41,582 bases of DNA from Rhodobacterales bacterium (lineage in GTDB: Bacteria; Pseudomonadota; Alphaproteobacteria; Caulobacterales; Hyphomonadaceae), in assembly GCA_014763715.1 (NCBI GenBank), contig JACXUV010000021.1, forward strand, positions 1 to 41,582, given 5' to 3'. A model generated the notes under the pieces. The model ran no database searches. It was given only the letters and a program-made list of their open reading frames with translations, and was not told the origin of the DNA. Position numbers and translations under genes: made by a program. Numbering within the stretch: position 1 is the stretch's first letter; the number at the start of each line of letters is the position of its first letter. This document shows, piece after piece, positions 29,004-38,444 of the stretch.

Positions 29004-30755
29004 TCAGCCTCTTGGTGTGAACCGCTCCCGCAGTTCGTTCTTCAGGATCTTGCCGTTCGCATTGCGCGGCAGCGGTTCGTCCATGAACTGGATTTCCACC
29101 GGTACCTTGAACGCTGCCAGCTGATTGGCGACATGCGCGCGCAGCTCATCCTGGGTCACGCTCATGCCCGGCTTCAGCTGCACCACGGCGCCAACTTCCT
29201 CGCCCAGGATCTTGTGCGGAATGCCAACCACAGCCGCATCCATCACGGCCGGGTGGTCGTACAGGGCGCTCTCGACCTCGATGCAGTAAACATTCTCGCC
29301 GCCGCGGATCAGCATGTCCTTGGCGCGGTCGACCAGGTACAGGAAGCCCTCTTCGTCGAGGCGGGCAAGGTCTCCGGTGACAACCCAGCCATTGCGGAAG
29401 GTTTCCGCCGTCGCGTCCGGACGGTTCCAGTAAAGCTTGCAGTTCGACGGGCTCTTGCACCACAGCTCGCCCACTTCGCCGACGCCAAGCGCGTTGCCAT
29501 CAGGATCGCAGACTTTCAGCTCCACAGCCGACGGAGCCGCCCCCGCGCTGGACGGGCGGTTCACATAGTCCTCGCCGATGTTCAGCGTCACGGTCGCGCA
29601 GGTTTCCGTCATGCCCCAGCCATTGCCGGGGGCGGCATTCGGCAGGCGGCGCTTGATCGTGGAGACAAGCTCCGGCGCAGACGGGGCACCGCCATAGGAC
29701 ACGACTTCAATGGAGGAGAGGTCGTATTTCTCGCGGTCGGGGTGTTCCAGAACCTGCCAGGCGATGGCCGGCACGCCGCCGACGCTGGTGATCCGCTCAC
29801 GCTCGATGATCGGCAGAGCTTCGGAAGCGTCCCATTTGTACATGGTGACGATCTTGTCGCCGCGCAGGGCGGTCGGCACCAGGATGGCGAAGGCGCCGGT
29901 TGCGTGGAAGAACGGGATCGACATCAGCGTCGCCCGCGTCACATTCGGATCGGGTTGCGGCACCGGCTCGCCCTTGCGCAGGTACATGCGCGCGGTGCAG
30001 GTCAGCGAGTTGAACATGTTCGCGATCACGGCGCGGTGGGTGGCCAGTGCCCCCTTCGGCTTCCCGGTGGTACCGGACGTATACATGATCGTGGCATGGT
30101 CGTCGGGGCCGACGTCCACAGCCGGCATGCCGATTTCCGGCAGATCGGCCCACGCATTTGCCGGACCGATAACCTCTTCCATCGTGCTGACGCAGGGATG
30201 GTTGTGCTCATCGCCCGGATCCCGCGCGATGATGACGTGCTTCAGATCGGGCAGATCTTCCATATGCTCATGGATACGCTCGAAGATCTGCGGGTCGACG
30301 ACAGCTGCCTTCACGCCTGCGAATGACAGGCCATAGTGCAGCTCCTCACCCGTCCACCAGGAGTTCATCGGCGTCGCGATGGCGCCAAGGCTCAGCGCGG
30401 CATAGAAAGCCACCGGCCATTGCGGATAGTTCCGCATGATCACGGCTACGCGGTCGCCCTTGGTGATGCCGTACTTGTCGCGCAGGGTGGCAGCGAAATG
30501 CTCGACCGCCCGTAGCATGGCCTTATAGGTCACCCGCTCGTCATGATAGACGATGTAGTCGCGGTCCGGATGTGTCATCGCTGCCAGGAACAGGATCGCG
30601 TGAATGTTCGGCGGGGCGTTCGTGTAGGCCTTCATCGGCACGCCATCGACGACCGCGTCCTCCACTTCGACGGGAGACCCCGGAGCCCCCAGCATGGCGT
30701 TAGCCTGGGCAATGGACATGGCGGGCCAGTTAGGGGGCAGCAGCTCTGATGACAT
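29004..30755 (-). CDS. Long-chain acyl-CoA ligase (AMP-forming)
   Basis: The product is 583 aa, an adenylate-forming enzyme that activates carboxylic acids with CoA. Core motifs are YTSGTTGKPKGALATH (ATP binding), WGMTETCATV, GWVVTGDLARLDEEGFLYLVDRAKDMLIRGGENVYCIEVE and the C-terminal lysine region RNANGKILKNELRE. The length and order fit the FadD-like class. GAGGAAACCC precedes the ATG. The intergenic region upstream carries a perfect 9-bp inverted repeat that may be an operator. Chain-length preference cannot be read from the sequence. Confidence 0.93.
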   Translation of the reverse strand: MSSELLPPNWPAMSIAQANAMLGAPGSPVEVEDAVVDGVPMKAYTNAPPNIHAILFLAAMTHPDRDYIVYHDERVTYKAMLRAVEHFAATLRDKYGITKGDRVAVIMRNYPQWPVAFYAALSLGAIATPMNSWWTGEELHYGLSFAGVKAAVVDPQIFERIHEHMEDLPDLKHVIIARDPGDEHNHPCVSTMEEVIGPANAWADLPEIGMPAVDVGPDDHATIMYTSGTTGKPKGALATHRAVIANMFNSLTCTARMYLRKGEPVPQPDPNVTRATLMSIPFFHATGAFAILVPTALRGDKIVTMYKWDASEALPIIERERITSVGGVPAIAWQVLEHPDREKYDLSSIEVVSYGGAPSAPELVSTIKRRLPNAAPGNGWGMTETCATVTLNIGEDYVNRPSSAGAAPSAVELKVCDPDGNALGVGEVGELWCKSPSNCKLYWNRPDATAETFRNGWVVTGDLARLDEEGFLYLVDRAKDMLIRGGENVYCIEVESALYDHPAVMDAAVVGIPHKILGEEVGAVVQLKPGMSVTQDELRAHVANQLAAFKVPVEIQFMDEPLPRNANGKILKNELRERFTPRG

Positions 30756-30880
30756 GGGTTTCCTCGGGCAGGGTTATTGTTCGCGCCACACAACCACGCC
30801 GAGGGCTTCGTTTGAAGAGGCCGCAAAGCCGTGTTTGAGGAAATCTGACGCCTCACCTCGCGGAAAGCACTGCGCAAAGT

Positions 30881-30902
30881 GGCGCAATGTTGCCATTGCG
30901 CC
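30881..30902. promoter_or_regulatory. Inverted repeat upstream of the acyl-CoA ligase gene
   Basis: GGCGCAATG and CATTGCGCC form a perfect 9-bp inverted repeat with a 4-base spacer, about 130 bases before the acyl-CoA ligase start. No T tract follows on either strand, so it looks more like a regulator binding site than a terminator. A further TGCGCAA lies eight bases away. Confidence 0.45.
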
Positions 30903-30951
30903 GCTCGCGAACGGGCTGTTTGCCCTAATAACTGCTACAGTCTTCGCGGAT

Positions 30952-31602
30952 TTATTTCCCGAAATCGCAGAAGCGCAGTTCGTGATACGTACCGTCCGGC
31001 TCGGTCACATCATAGGCTCGGCCGGTCAGCTCGTCGCCCTCGCAGAGGTAGCCGATCTGGTACATCGCCAGCAGGGTGCCATTATCCGGCGTCAGGTCGT
31101 TCGCCAGCATCAGGTCGATGGCGTCATCATGACGGCCAAGTTCCATCAGGATGTTGAAACGCTGAAGCTTGGTGGTTTCCGGCTGGGCCAGAAGCGCGTT
31201 CAGCGACGTGGCCTTGCCGCGTGCGCTGTCCAGCAGAGAAGCCGCTGCCGTGCTCCACTCGGTGTCGCTGTAATCGGCCAGAACTTCCTCGAAATCCTCG
31301 ATCGCGCCCATCGTGTCATAGCCATGCTCGCCAAGGCGGAGTTCGCCGCGGCGGTAGAGCACTTCGGCCAGCTGGTCGCGGCTGAGGGACGGATCGCCCG
31401 TCAGCTGGGTCAGGCGGTCGATGGCCGTCTGCGTGTTGCCGGCTGTCACCAGCTCCTCAACCGTCTGCATCGCCAGCTCATAAGGCGACGCGACCATCGT
31501 TGTGGCGGTGGCTGCGGCGGTATCTGCAGCAGGCGCGGGGGTCGAACTACAGGCTGCCAGCACAAGGGCAGAGGCGGCGGCAGCAAGGCTGAGGCGAATC
31601 AT
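30952..31602 (-). CDS. TPR-like lipoprotein (paralogue 1)
   Basis: The product is 216 aa from the ATG at 31602, which has GGAGC upstream. The lipoprotein signal is MIRLSLAAAASALVLAAC with Cys18, and a short Ala/Pro/Thr linker follows. The body consists of helical, TPR-like repeats (AGNTQTAIDRLTQLTGDPSL, LAEVLYRRGELRLG). The end has GYLCEGDELTGRAY and LRFCDFG, two cysteines that may form a disulfide. The neighbouring gene (31703-32341) encodes a diverged copy with the same layout. The role is unknown; periplasmic scaffolding is typical for such folds. Confidence 0.8.
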   Translation of the reverse strand: MIRLSLAAAASALVLAACSSTPAPAADTAAATATTMVASPYELAMQTVEELVTAGNTQTAIDRLTQLTGDPSLSRDQLAEVLYRRGELRLGEHGYDTMGAIEDFEEVLADYSDTEWSTAAASLLDSARGKATSLNALLAQPETTKLQRFNILMELGRHDDAIDLMLANDLTPDNGTLLAMYQIGYLCEGDELTGRAYDVTEPDGTYHELRFCDFGK

Positions 31603-31702
31603 GGTCGGAAGCTCCGTACAGGCGGGTTGAGGCAGTGGGACTCTGGTAGACGCACAAGGCGTACGGCGGCAGGGCCGGATTGTGAATTTTGTGTGGTGTT
31701 TG

Positions 31703-32341
31703 CTACCCGGCCTCAGCGGCATCTGCCTCCGCTTCGACCGTTCCCGGCAGCGGATTGCACCAGGTCAGCCCATCCAGCCACTCACGCGGATCACCGGCGC
31801 CTTGCACCGGGCCGCCTTCCCCGTCAGTGCCGCAGATGAACCCGGCGTCCTTCAGCTTCTGCGTCTGCGCTTCATCGGGGCTGAGCCCTGCCTTCTGATA
31901 GCGACGGGCTGGCACATCACGCTCGCCCAGTGCCCAGGCAACATCGAACCATTGCGGCAGCGTCAGCATGTAGCCGAGACGCGGCTCCAGCGCGTCCCGG
32001 TCAGAGCGGGCGAGGTCCAGCTCGACCTTTGCCTGCTCTGCGCGCGGGTGGTCCGGCACGAGCGCCAGCATCTGCTCCAGGTCGGCAACCGCGCCGCGCC
32101 GGTCATCGCCTGCCAGACGCCGCAGGCTGCCGCGCTGGTAAAGCGCTTCGGCCCTTTCCGCAGGCTTCAGTTTCGGGTCGGCCAGCAGGCGGGTGAGCGC
32201 GGCATCGACCGCATAGGGATTGCCTGCGGCTTCCGCACTTGCGAGGCGGTCGGCAAAGGGAAGAGCCGGCTCGGGCGCCGAGGCGCACGCGGCAGTCGCG
32301 ACCAGCATGAGGGCCGCCAGAAAGGAACGGTTGAGATGCAT
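31703..32341 (-). CDS. TPR-like lipoprotein (paralogue 2)
   Basis: The product is 212 aa from the ATG at 32341. The signal LNRSFLAALMLVATAAC ends in a lipobox Cys. Its body aligns with the downstream paralogue: AGNPYAVDAALTRLLADPKL against AGNTQTAIDRLTQLTGDPSL, then AEALYQRGSLRR against AEVLYRRGELRL, and the C-terminal cysteines (GFICGTD, GLTWCNP) correspond. The two genes are in the same orientation, 100 bases apart, and probably arose by tandem duplication. The function is unknown. It lies downstream of dxs. Confidence 0.8.
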   Translation of the reverse strand: MHLNRSFLAALMLVATAACASAPEPALPFADRLASAEAAGNPYAVDAALTRLLADPKLKPAERAEALYQRGSLRRLAGDDRRGAVADLEQMLALVPDHPRAEQAKVELDLARSDRDALEPRLGYMLTLPQWFDVAWALGERDVPARRYQKAGLSPDEAQTQKLKDAGFICGTDGEGGPVQGAGDPREWLDGLTWCNPLPGTVEAEADAAEAG

Positions 32342-32442
32342 GCGTGCACATAAGCGGGCTTCGCCCGGCGCCGCAAATTGCATTTCAGTTAGATCGCACA
32401 GCCCGCAGATCCAGCCCGACTCAGGCCCGCTTCAGGCCCAGT

Positions 32443-34365
32443 TCAGGCGCTGGCGAGACGGTCGATCTCGGCGATATCGCCCCGGCCCAGCGCCTCGATC
32501 GCACGGGCGGCGATGTGGCGGGCATTGAGGCCCGCGGCTTCGTACATGTTGTAAGGCGTGTCCTGGTCCTGGAACTCGTCCGGCAGGGTCATCGGGCGGA
32601 TCTTCAGGCCATTATCCAGCCCGCCGCTGCGCGCCAGGTATTCCAGCACGAAGCTGCCGAAGCCGCCGGTAGCGCCTTCCTCGATGGTGATGAGAACTTC
32701 ATGTTCTTTCGCCAGCCGGTTCACCAGGTCCGTATCCAGCGGCTTGGCAAAGCGGGCGTCCGCCACAGTGGCCGAGAGGCCCTGTGCAGCCAGCATGTCC
32801 GCTGCCTTCAGCGCTTCGCCAAGGCGCGTGCCATAGGACAGGATCGCGATGGTCGTCCCTTCGCGGATCAGACGGCCCTTGCCGATCTCCAGCGGGGTCA
32901 GAACCTCCGGCATGTCGACGCCAATGCCCTCGCCCCGCGGATAGCGGAAGGCGCTCGGCCGGTCGTCGATTTCCAGCGAGGTCAACACCATGCGGGCAAG
33001 CTCTGCCTCGTCGCCTGCGGCCATGCAGATCATGCCCGGCAGCGCGCCGAGATAGCCAATGTCGAAGCTGCCTGCATGGGTCGCCCCATCGGCCCCGACG
33101 AGCCCTGCCCGGTCAATCGCGAAACGGACCGGCAGTTTCTGGATCGCCACATCGTGGACAACCTGGTCGTAGCCGCGCTGCAGGAAGGTGGAATAGATCG
33201 CGCAAAACGGCTTCATCCCGTCGGCTGCAAGACCAGCCGCAAACGTCACCGCGTGCTGTTCGGCAATGCCGACATCGAAGTGGCGATTGGGGTAGCGCGC
33301 CGCGAAAATATCGGTGGACGTGCCCGATGGCATGGCCGCCGTGATCGCGCAGATCCTGTCGTCCTTTTCCGCCAGCTGGGTCAGCGTCTGGCCGAACACT
33401 TTCTGATAGGCAGGTGCCTTCGGCTTCGGCTTGGACTGCTCGCCCGTGACGACCGAGAATTTCGACACGCCATGATACTTGTCGGCAGAATTCTCCGCCG
33501 GGGCATAGCCCTTGCCCTTCTGCGTGACGACGTGGATCAGGATCGGGCCTTCCCGCATCGCCTTCACGTTTTCGAGGATCGGGATCAGCACGTCGAGATC
33601 ATGCCCGTCGACCGGGCCGACATAGTAGAAGCCGAGTTCCTCGAACAGCGTGCCGCCCATGGCAAAGCCGCGCAGGAATTCCTCCGCGCGCCGCGCCGGG
33701 CTTTCGAGACCGATAGGTGCCACCACCTTCTTCGCAATCCGGCGCAAGCCCCGGTAGGGCCGCGAGGACACGAGCTGCGAGAGGTGGTTGCTCATCGCGC
33801 CGACAGGCGGAGCGATGGACATGTCATTGTCGTTGAGGATGACGATCAGGCGCGACTTGTCGGCGCCCGCATTGTTCATCGCTTCATAGGCCATGCCCGC
33901 AGACATGGAGCCATCGCCGATCACCGCGATGACGTTGGAATTCTCGCCCTGGATATCCCGCGCCTTGGCAAAGCCGAGCCCGGCCGAGATCGAGGTCGAC
34001 GCATGCGCCGCACCGAACGGATCGTACTCGCTTTCCGAACGCTTGGTGAAGCCGGACAGGCCCCCGCCCTGGCGCAGCGTACGCATGCGGTCGCGGCGGC
34101 CGGTGAGGATCTTGTGGGGATAGCACTGGTGGCCGACATCCCAGATCAGCTTGTCTTTCGGGGCGTCGAACACCGAATGGATGGCAACGGTCAGTTCCAC
34201 CACGCCGAGGCCGGAACCGAGGTGGCCGCCGGTAACTGAAACGACATCAATCACCTCCTCGCGCACTTCATTCGCAATCTGTTTCAGCTCGGCCCGCGAA
34301 CGACCTTTGAGGTCGGCGGGCGAGTCGATTGCATCAAGCAGGCGGTTGGGGCGGGAGTCGGTCAT
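32443..34365 (-). CDS. dxs: 1-deoxy-D-xylulose-5-phosphate synthase
   Basis: The product is 640 aa and catalyses the thiamine-diphosphate-dependent first step of the MEP isoprenoid pathway (pyruvate plus glyceraldehyde 3-phosphate). The N-terminal domain has [31 protein letters not shown] and the cofactor motif [15 protein letters not shown]...NDNDMSI. The pyrimidine-binding domain has [16 protein letters not shown] and [16 protein letters not shown], and the transketolase C-domain follows. The length is typical. It follows ispA on the same strand with a 39-base gap, so pathway genes are clustered. Confidence 0.97.
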   Translation of the reverse strand: MTDSRPNRLLDAIDSPADLKGRSRAELKQIANEVREEVIDVVSVTGGHLGSGLGVVELTVAIHSVFDAPKDKLIWDVGHQCYPHKILTGRRDRMRTLRQGGGLSGFTKRSESEYDPFGAAHASTSISAGLGFAKARDIQGENSNVIAVIGDGSMSAGMAYEAMNNAGADKSRLIVILNDNDMSIAPPVGAMSNHLSQLVSSRPYRGLRRIAKKVVAPIGLESPARRAEEFLRGFAMGGTLFEELGFYYVGPVDGHDLDVLIPILENVKAMREGPILIHVVTQKGKGYAPAENSADKYHGVSKFSVVTGEQSKPKPKAPAYQKVFGQTLTQLAEKDDRICAITAAMPSGTSTDIFAARYPNRHFDVGIAEQHAVTFAAGLAADGMKPFCAIYSTFLQRGYDQVVHDVAIQKLPVRFAIDRAGLVGADGATHAGSFDIGYLGALPGMICMAAGDEAELARMVLTSLEIDDRPSAFRYPRGEGIGVDMPEVLTPLEIGKGRLIREGTTIAILSYGTRLGEALKAADMLAAQGLSATVADARFAKPLDTDLVNRLAKEHEVLITIEEGATGGFGSFVLEYLARSGGLDNGLKIRPMTLPDEFQDQDTPYNMYEAAGLNARHIAARAIEALGRGDIAEIDRLASA

Positions 34366-34404
34366 CGTTCTGCCGGACCTTGTGGGCGACGGGTTTCTGT
34401 CTGT

Positions 34405-35301
34405 CTAGTGTGTTCTATCCAAAACAAAATCGACAGATTGCAGCAGTATATTGGCCTTTTCGCGAAATATTGCGAGGTGTTCCTTCGCCTGATCGGCCAG
34501 AAGACGCACCCGCTGGCGGGCCCCGTCGACGCCCAGAATCGTAACGAAATTAGCCTTTCCGGCCTCCGCATCCTTGGCCAGCGCCTTGCCGACGGACTCT
34601 TCATCACCGGTCGCATCGAGCAGGTCGTCGGCGATCTGGTAGGCCAGGCCAAGGTCATTAGAAAAGCCAGCCAGCGCGTTGCGCTCGTGTTCCCGGGCAC
34701 CACCGACGATTCCCGCCGCCTCCGTGGCGTAGGAAATCAGCGCGCCGGTTTTCAGGCGCTGCATGCGGGTGATCGTATTGAGGTCCCGGGGGCTTTCGCT
34801 TTCCAGCATGTCGATCATCTGGCCGCCCACCATGCCGCGCGCGCCGGAGGCATCCGCCAGCCGCTCGATCAGCATGGACCGCACTTCGGCGTCATGATGC
34901 GTCTCCCGCGAGGCGAGGATCTTGAAGGCCAGCGTCAGCAGGGCATCCCCGGCCAGCACCGCCGTCGCCTCGTCGAATGCCTTGTGCACCGTCGGCTGGC
35001 CTCGGCGAAAATCGTCATCATCCATGCAGGGTAGATCGTCGTGCACCAGCGAATAGCAATGCACGCATTCCAGCGCCGCCGCCGTGCGCAGCAGGGACTT
35101 TTCCGGCGCCTCGAACATGGCGCCTGCTTCCAGCAGGAAGAAGGGGCGCATCCGTTTGCCATTTGCCAGCGCCGCATACCGCATGGCGCGCATCAGGTCT
35201 GCCTCCGGCCCGGAGGCTGGCGGGATCAGCTGGTCCAGTGCCACGGTCACCTTGTCGGCAACTTCCTTCAGGCGCTGGTCGAAGTCGATCACGTCCTCCA
35301 T
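34405..35301 (-). CDS. ispA: Short-chain polyprenyl diphosphate synthase (farnesyl diphosphate synthase type)
   Basis: The product is 298 aa and condenses isopentenyl diphosphate with allylic diphosphates. The first Asp-rich motif is LVHDDLPCMDDDDFRRG, and the second is YQIADDLLDATGD. GKRMRPFF lies near the N-terminus and the QxxD-type GQMIDM segment in the middle. The insertion in the first motif (DDxxxxD form) is characteristic of bacterial FPP/GGPP synthases of the IspA group. I chose the ATG at 35301, seven bases after the xseB stop, rather than an upstream codon inside xseB. Product chain length cannot be fixed without structure-based comparison. Confidence 0.95.
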   Translation of the reverse strand: MEDVIDFDQRLKEVADKVTVALDQLIPPASGPEADLMRAMRYAALANGKRMRPFFLLEAGAMFEAPEKSLLRTAAALECVHCYSLVHDDLPCMDDDDFRRGQPTVHKAFDEATAVLAGDALLTLAFKILASRETHHDAEVRSMLIERLADASGARGMVGGQMIDMLESESPRDLNTITRMQRLKTGALISYATEAAGIVGGAREHERNALAGFSNDLGLAYQIADDLLDATGDEESVGKALAKDAEAGKANFVTILGVDGARQRVRLLADQAKEHLAIFREKANILLQSVDFVLDRTH

Positions 35302-35308
35302 GGCGCGC

Positions 35309-35554
35309 CTAGTCGAAGCTGGCGGGCTCCGTGGCGACGCCACCTGCCCCTTGCACAATCTGCTCGACTTTCAGCTCCGCCGCCTTGAGGCGCGCTTCAC
35401 AATGCGCCTTCAGGGCTGCGCCGCGCTCGTAAATGGCAATCGATTTTTCAAGCTCGACCTCACCAGCTTCCAGCTGGCGCACGATGCCTTCCAGTTCGGC
35501 AAGCGCTTCCTCGAAGCTCATCTTGTCGACGGGTTTTTCCTTCGGGTCTGCCAT
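35309..35554 (-). CDS. xseB: Exodeoxyribonuclease VII small subunit
   Basis: The product is 81 aa. The core MSFEEALAELEGIVRQLEAGEVELEKSIAIYERGAALKAHCEARLKAAELKVEQI covers the whole family domain, two helices that bind the large subunit XseA. The enzyme degrades single-stranded DNA. xseB before ispA and dxs is a widely conserved order in proteobacteria, and the spacing to ispA (seven bases) supports an operon. Confidence 0.95.
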   Translation of the reverse strand: MADPKEKPVDKMSFEEALAELEGIVRQLEAGEVELEKSIAIYERGAALKAHCEARLKAAELKVEQIVQGAGGVATEPASFD

Positions 35555-35638
35555 GTCGCCTCACGTTTCGGATCGCCCGGACACTAGAGCGGCGTCCGGC
35601 CCATCACAACCTTTTCCAATTCGATTTTGAACCCGATA

Positions 35639-36235
35639 TTACCGGTATTCGTAGATGCGGTAGCTCCAATAGGAATCCCCGCCATCATGGACACACTTCC
35701 AGCCCAGCTTCTTCAGTTCCGGGCGGAGCATACGGTTGAACCAGCCATGTGCGGCCAGGTAGACTTTGGTATCGACAGACGCCGTGTGCAGCTTCTGTGC
35801 GGCCTCCATCGCCCGCAGGCGGGCCTGCACAACGCTTTCCCCGTCCAGCGCATGGCCGTTCAGCCAGGCAGCGCGGGCCAGGATGTTCCAGGTCTTCGGC
35901 AGGTAACGCACCCTGGGCAGCATCGGCGGCGGCAGCGGCGCTTCGTTGAAGACCGGGTCATATTCCGCCTGCATGTGCGGGGCGGCCCGGGCAGCCGTTT
36001 CCTGCGCGCGGATGCGGCCGGAGGCGAACACAAGGTCAGCATCCTTCACCGCAGCCATCAGTTCCGGCGGCGCCACCTGGCCTTCGGCCAGCGGGCTTTC
36101 CTCATACCGGGCCCACCAGTCCTTGTACTGGCGCCAGTCAAGCCGCGGCCCCGCCGTGCGGTCCAGCGCCGGCTTGCCATGACGCGAAACCACAATCGGG
36201 CCGCGCCGGTTTGCTGTCGATGTCGATTCTGGCAT
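35639..36235 (-). CDS. Histidine phosphatase family protein
   Basis: The product is 198 aa from the ATG at 36235; the open frame reaches back to 36322 but without a clear start. The catalytic RHG motif is VVSRHGKPALDR near residue 17. Later come VFASGRIRAQETAARA (second arginine region) and YLAAHGWFNRML (second catalytic histidine), so all core residues of the branch are present. The central part is long and contains NILARAAWLNGH. The substrate is unknown. No strong ribosome-binding site is visible before the chosen start. Confidence 0.85.
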   Translation of the reverse strand: MPESTSTANRRGPIVVSRHGKPALDRTAGPRLDWRQYKDWWARYEESPLAEGQVAPPELMAAVKDADLVFASGRIRAQETAARAAPHMQAEYDPVFNEAPLPPPMLPRVRYLPKTWNILARAAWLNGHALDGESVVQARLRAMEAAQKLHTASVDTKVYLAAHGWFNRMLRPELKKLGWKCVHDGGDSYWSYRIYEYR

Positions 36236-36348
36236 CGCCAATCCGGTCCGTTCGTTCCTGTCCGATAGGGTCAAATGCCCCGCGAACTTCCAGCCACTAG
36301 CGAGGTTGGCCGGAAGCGACAAGGCGGGAATCCCGGCTTTTCAGCGGG

Positions 36349-37206
36349 CTACAGTCCCTTCCACACACGTTTGGGGCATTTCTCCCCGTCCATCAGCTTG
36401 CAGCGATAGAAGCTCATCAGCACCGTATCGGCCCGTCCCATAAGGTGATCCATGGGCACAAAGCCGACCGAAGCATCCTTCGGATCGACGGCCAGCGGGC
36501 AGCCGGCGCGATCCACAACATTGCCGACCGGAGGGCAGTGACCGGACAGGAAACGGCTGTCGAGCGAGTTGTCGCGGTTGTCGCCCATCATGAAGACATA
36601 GCCCTTCGGCACGATGAACAGGACGGTATTGTCGCCACGGTCACCCGCCTCCTGGCGGTCGGTCATCCAGCTCTTGCCGTCTTCCGCCGTCTCGCGCCAC
36701 TCATGCGCCGTCACGACCCAGTTGGTGCCGTGCGGCACGTAACGGACCGTGCGGACATAGTCGCTCGGGAGGGGCTCTCCATTAATGTAGAGCTGTTCGT
36801 TGATCATCTGGACCTGGTCGCCCGGCAGGCCGATCACGCGCTTGATCATCACCTTGCCGGCATGCGGGTGCTCGAACACGACCACATCGCCGCGCTTCGG
36901 ATCGCGCGCAAAGATGCGGCCTTCCGGCAGCGGCAGGTAGCGGCCGAGGCTGAAGGGCAGCGAATACCGGTCATAGCCATAGGCGAATTTGGCGACGGCC
37001 ACCCGGTCCGACACCTGAAGCGTCGGCACCATGCTTTCCGAGGGGATCACGCGCTGTTCGTAGACAAGGCCGGAGAACAACAGGAACAGCGGCACGAACA
37101 CGGCCAGCGTGGCACCCCACTCCTTGAGTTCCTGCTTCACCTTGTCAGCGAATGTGGTGGGTGCCTGGTCAGCCCCCTGCGCGGCCTTTTCGCCATCTCG
37201 TGCCAT
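36349..37206 (-). CDS. lepB: Signal peptidase I
   Basis: The product is 285 aa from the ATG at 37206 (an ATG at 37230 is also possible). It removes signal peptides from secreted proteins at the inner membrane. One N-terminal membrane helix (ATLAVFVPLFLLFSGLVY) precedes the nucleophile serine in VIPSESMVPTLQ. The general-base lysine is in KVMIKRVIGLPGD, and box E is MGDNRDNSLDSR. The loop before box E is long and includes two cysteines (GHCPPVGNVVDRAGCPL) that may form a periplasmic disulfide, as in E. coli LepB. Confidence 0.95.
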   Translation of the reverse strand: MARDGEKAAQGADQAPTTFADKVKQELKEWGATLAVFVPLFLLFSGLVYEQRVIPSESMVPTLQVSDRVAVAKFAYGYDRYSLPFSLGRYLPLPEGRIFARDPKRGDVVVFEHPHAGKVMIKRVIGLPGDQVQMINEQLYINGEPLPSDYVRTVRYVPHGTNWVVTAHEWRETAEDGKSWMTDRQEAGDRGDNTVLFIVPKGYVFMMGDNRDNSLDSRFLSGHCPPVGNVVDRAGCPLAVDPKDASVGFVPMDHLMGRADTVLMSFYRCKLMDGEKCPKRVWKGL

Positions 37207-37300
37207 CGAGGCCTCGCTCTTGCCGTCCAACAGGCGCCTTTCTTAGACGAAACCCCTGCGGATTGCGAAGCGTAAAACTGCCAATTGGCTGTAAATGGGA

Positions 37301-38368
37301 TCAGACGGTGGGGCTGTAGAGCGTGACGCCGTCCGGCCCCGGCTCAGCCTTCACCTCACCGCGATAGATCAGGCAATTGAGGTGCGCCAGCGCTTCACCG
37401 GTCGCCATGCCCTGCTCTTCCAGACCGATCTTGCGGCCGAAGATGGCAACGAAGGTCTCCAACACCTGCATCGGGCGCTCAGCCAGGCGCTGTTTCAGGC
37501 GCGCCAGCGCCACTTCGTGCCCGTCGATCAGGTGGCGCAGGCGTTTGTGCGCGCCCCGGAACGGCTCATTGTGCGCCGGCAGCGACAACACATCCTCCGG
37601 CAGCCGCGCCAGAAGCTTCTCGCAGCTCGACATCCAGTCCAGCAGCGGATTGGCCGCCGGTTCGGTCGGATGCACCGACACATTTGACGAAATGCGCGGC
37701 AACAGCTGGTCACCGGAAATGAAGATGTTCCAGGCCGGGCAGAACAGGCATACATGCTCCGGCGAGTGGCCGCTGCCGGTGATCACTTCCCAGGTTTCGC
37801 CGCCCATCTCGAACATGTCGCCATCGCTGAGGCGGAAGAAGCTGTCCGGCATCTTCGAGACACCGCGTCCGAACCCGCCGAAGCGTTCGCGGTAGTGATC
37901 CAGCGCCGCCTCGTCCCAGCCGGCCTTGCGGTAGAAGCTGACCCCCGCCTCCGGCGCCTCACGCCCCGTATCGGAGACCAGCATGCGGCAGGTCGTGTAT
38001 TCCAGCCGGCTCATCCACAACTCGGCGCCGTATTTGTAGCAGAGCCAGCCCGCACAGCCGATGTGATCGGGGTGCATGTGCGTGACGATCACCCGCTTCA
38101 GCGGCTTCTCCGGTGTGACGCGCGGTTCAAGTATGGCCTTCCAGGCATCGCGCGTCTCTTTCAGCGGCATGCCCGTGTCGACGATCGTCCAGCCGTCACC
38201 ATCGTCGATCAGCCAGACATTGATGAATTTCAGGGAGAAAGGCAGCGACATGCGGATCCACTGGATGCGCGGCGTGATCTCCATCATCTCGCCATGACCG
38301 GGCGCGGCTTCGCCGTGCAGGTAATCCAGTCCGGGGCGCTTGGGTGTCTTTGTCGTGAAACCGTCCAT
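37301..38368 (-). CDS. MBL-fold metallo-hydrolase
   Basis: The product is 355 aa. The metal site is VTHMHPDHIGCAG (H-x-H-x-D-H), with a further His in GSGHSPEHVCLF, Asp in FISGDQLLPRIS, and a late His in SLPAHNEPF. A C-terminal winged-helix part (LAHLNCLIYRGEVKAE) follows, as in the LACTB2/glyoxalase II-like group. The substrate is unknown; relatives act on thioesters or RNA. It stands between lepB and the pseudouridine synthase gene on the same strand. Confidence 0.9.
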   Translation of the reverse strand: MDGFTTKTPKRPGLDYLHGEAAPGHGEMMEITPRIQWIRMSLPFSLKFINVWLIDDGDGWTIVDTGMPLKETRDAWKAILEPRVTPEKPLKRVIVTHMHPDHIGCAGWLCYKYGAELWMSRLEYTTCRMLVSDTGREAPEAGVSFYRKAGWDEAALDHYRERFGGFGRGVSKMPDSFFRLSDGDMFEMGGETWEVITGSGHSPEHVCLFCPAWNIFISGDQLLPRISSNVSVHPTEPAANPLLDWMSSCEKLLARLPEDVLSLPAHNEPFRGAHKRLRHLIDGHEVALARLKQRLAERPMQVLETFVAIFGRKIGLEEQGMATGEALAHLNCLIYRGEVKAEPGPDGVTLYSPTV

Positions 38369-38444
38369 GCCGCCAGAATAGGCCGGTCAATCAAGGCGTC
38401 GAGCCGTCACGCCGGGTCAGGAGGCTCTGAGGCAGGCCCGAACC

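Noticed and set aside
32400-32455. TTCAGGCCC-like direct repeats at the end of dxs
   Set aside because: The copies are few, short and partly coding; this fits GC-rich chance similarity.
32344-34239. Very long open frame (631 codons) opposite dxs
   Set aside because: It is a mirror of the dxs coding strand in GC-rich DNA; its translation is compositionally odd and dxs is unmistakable.
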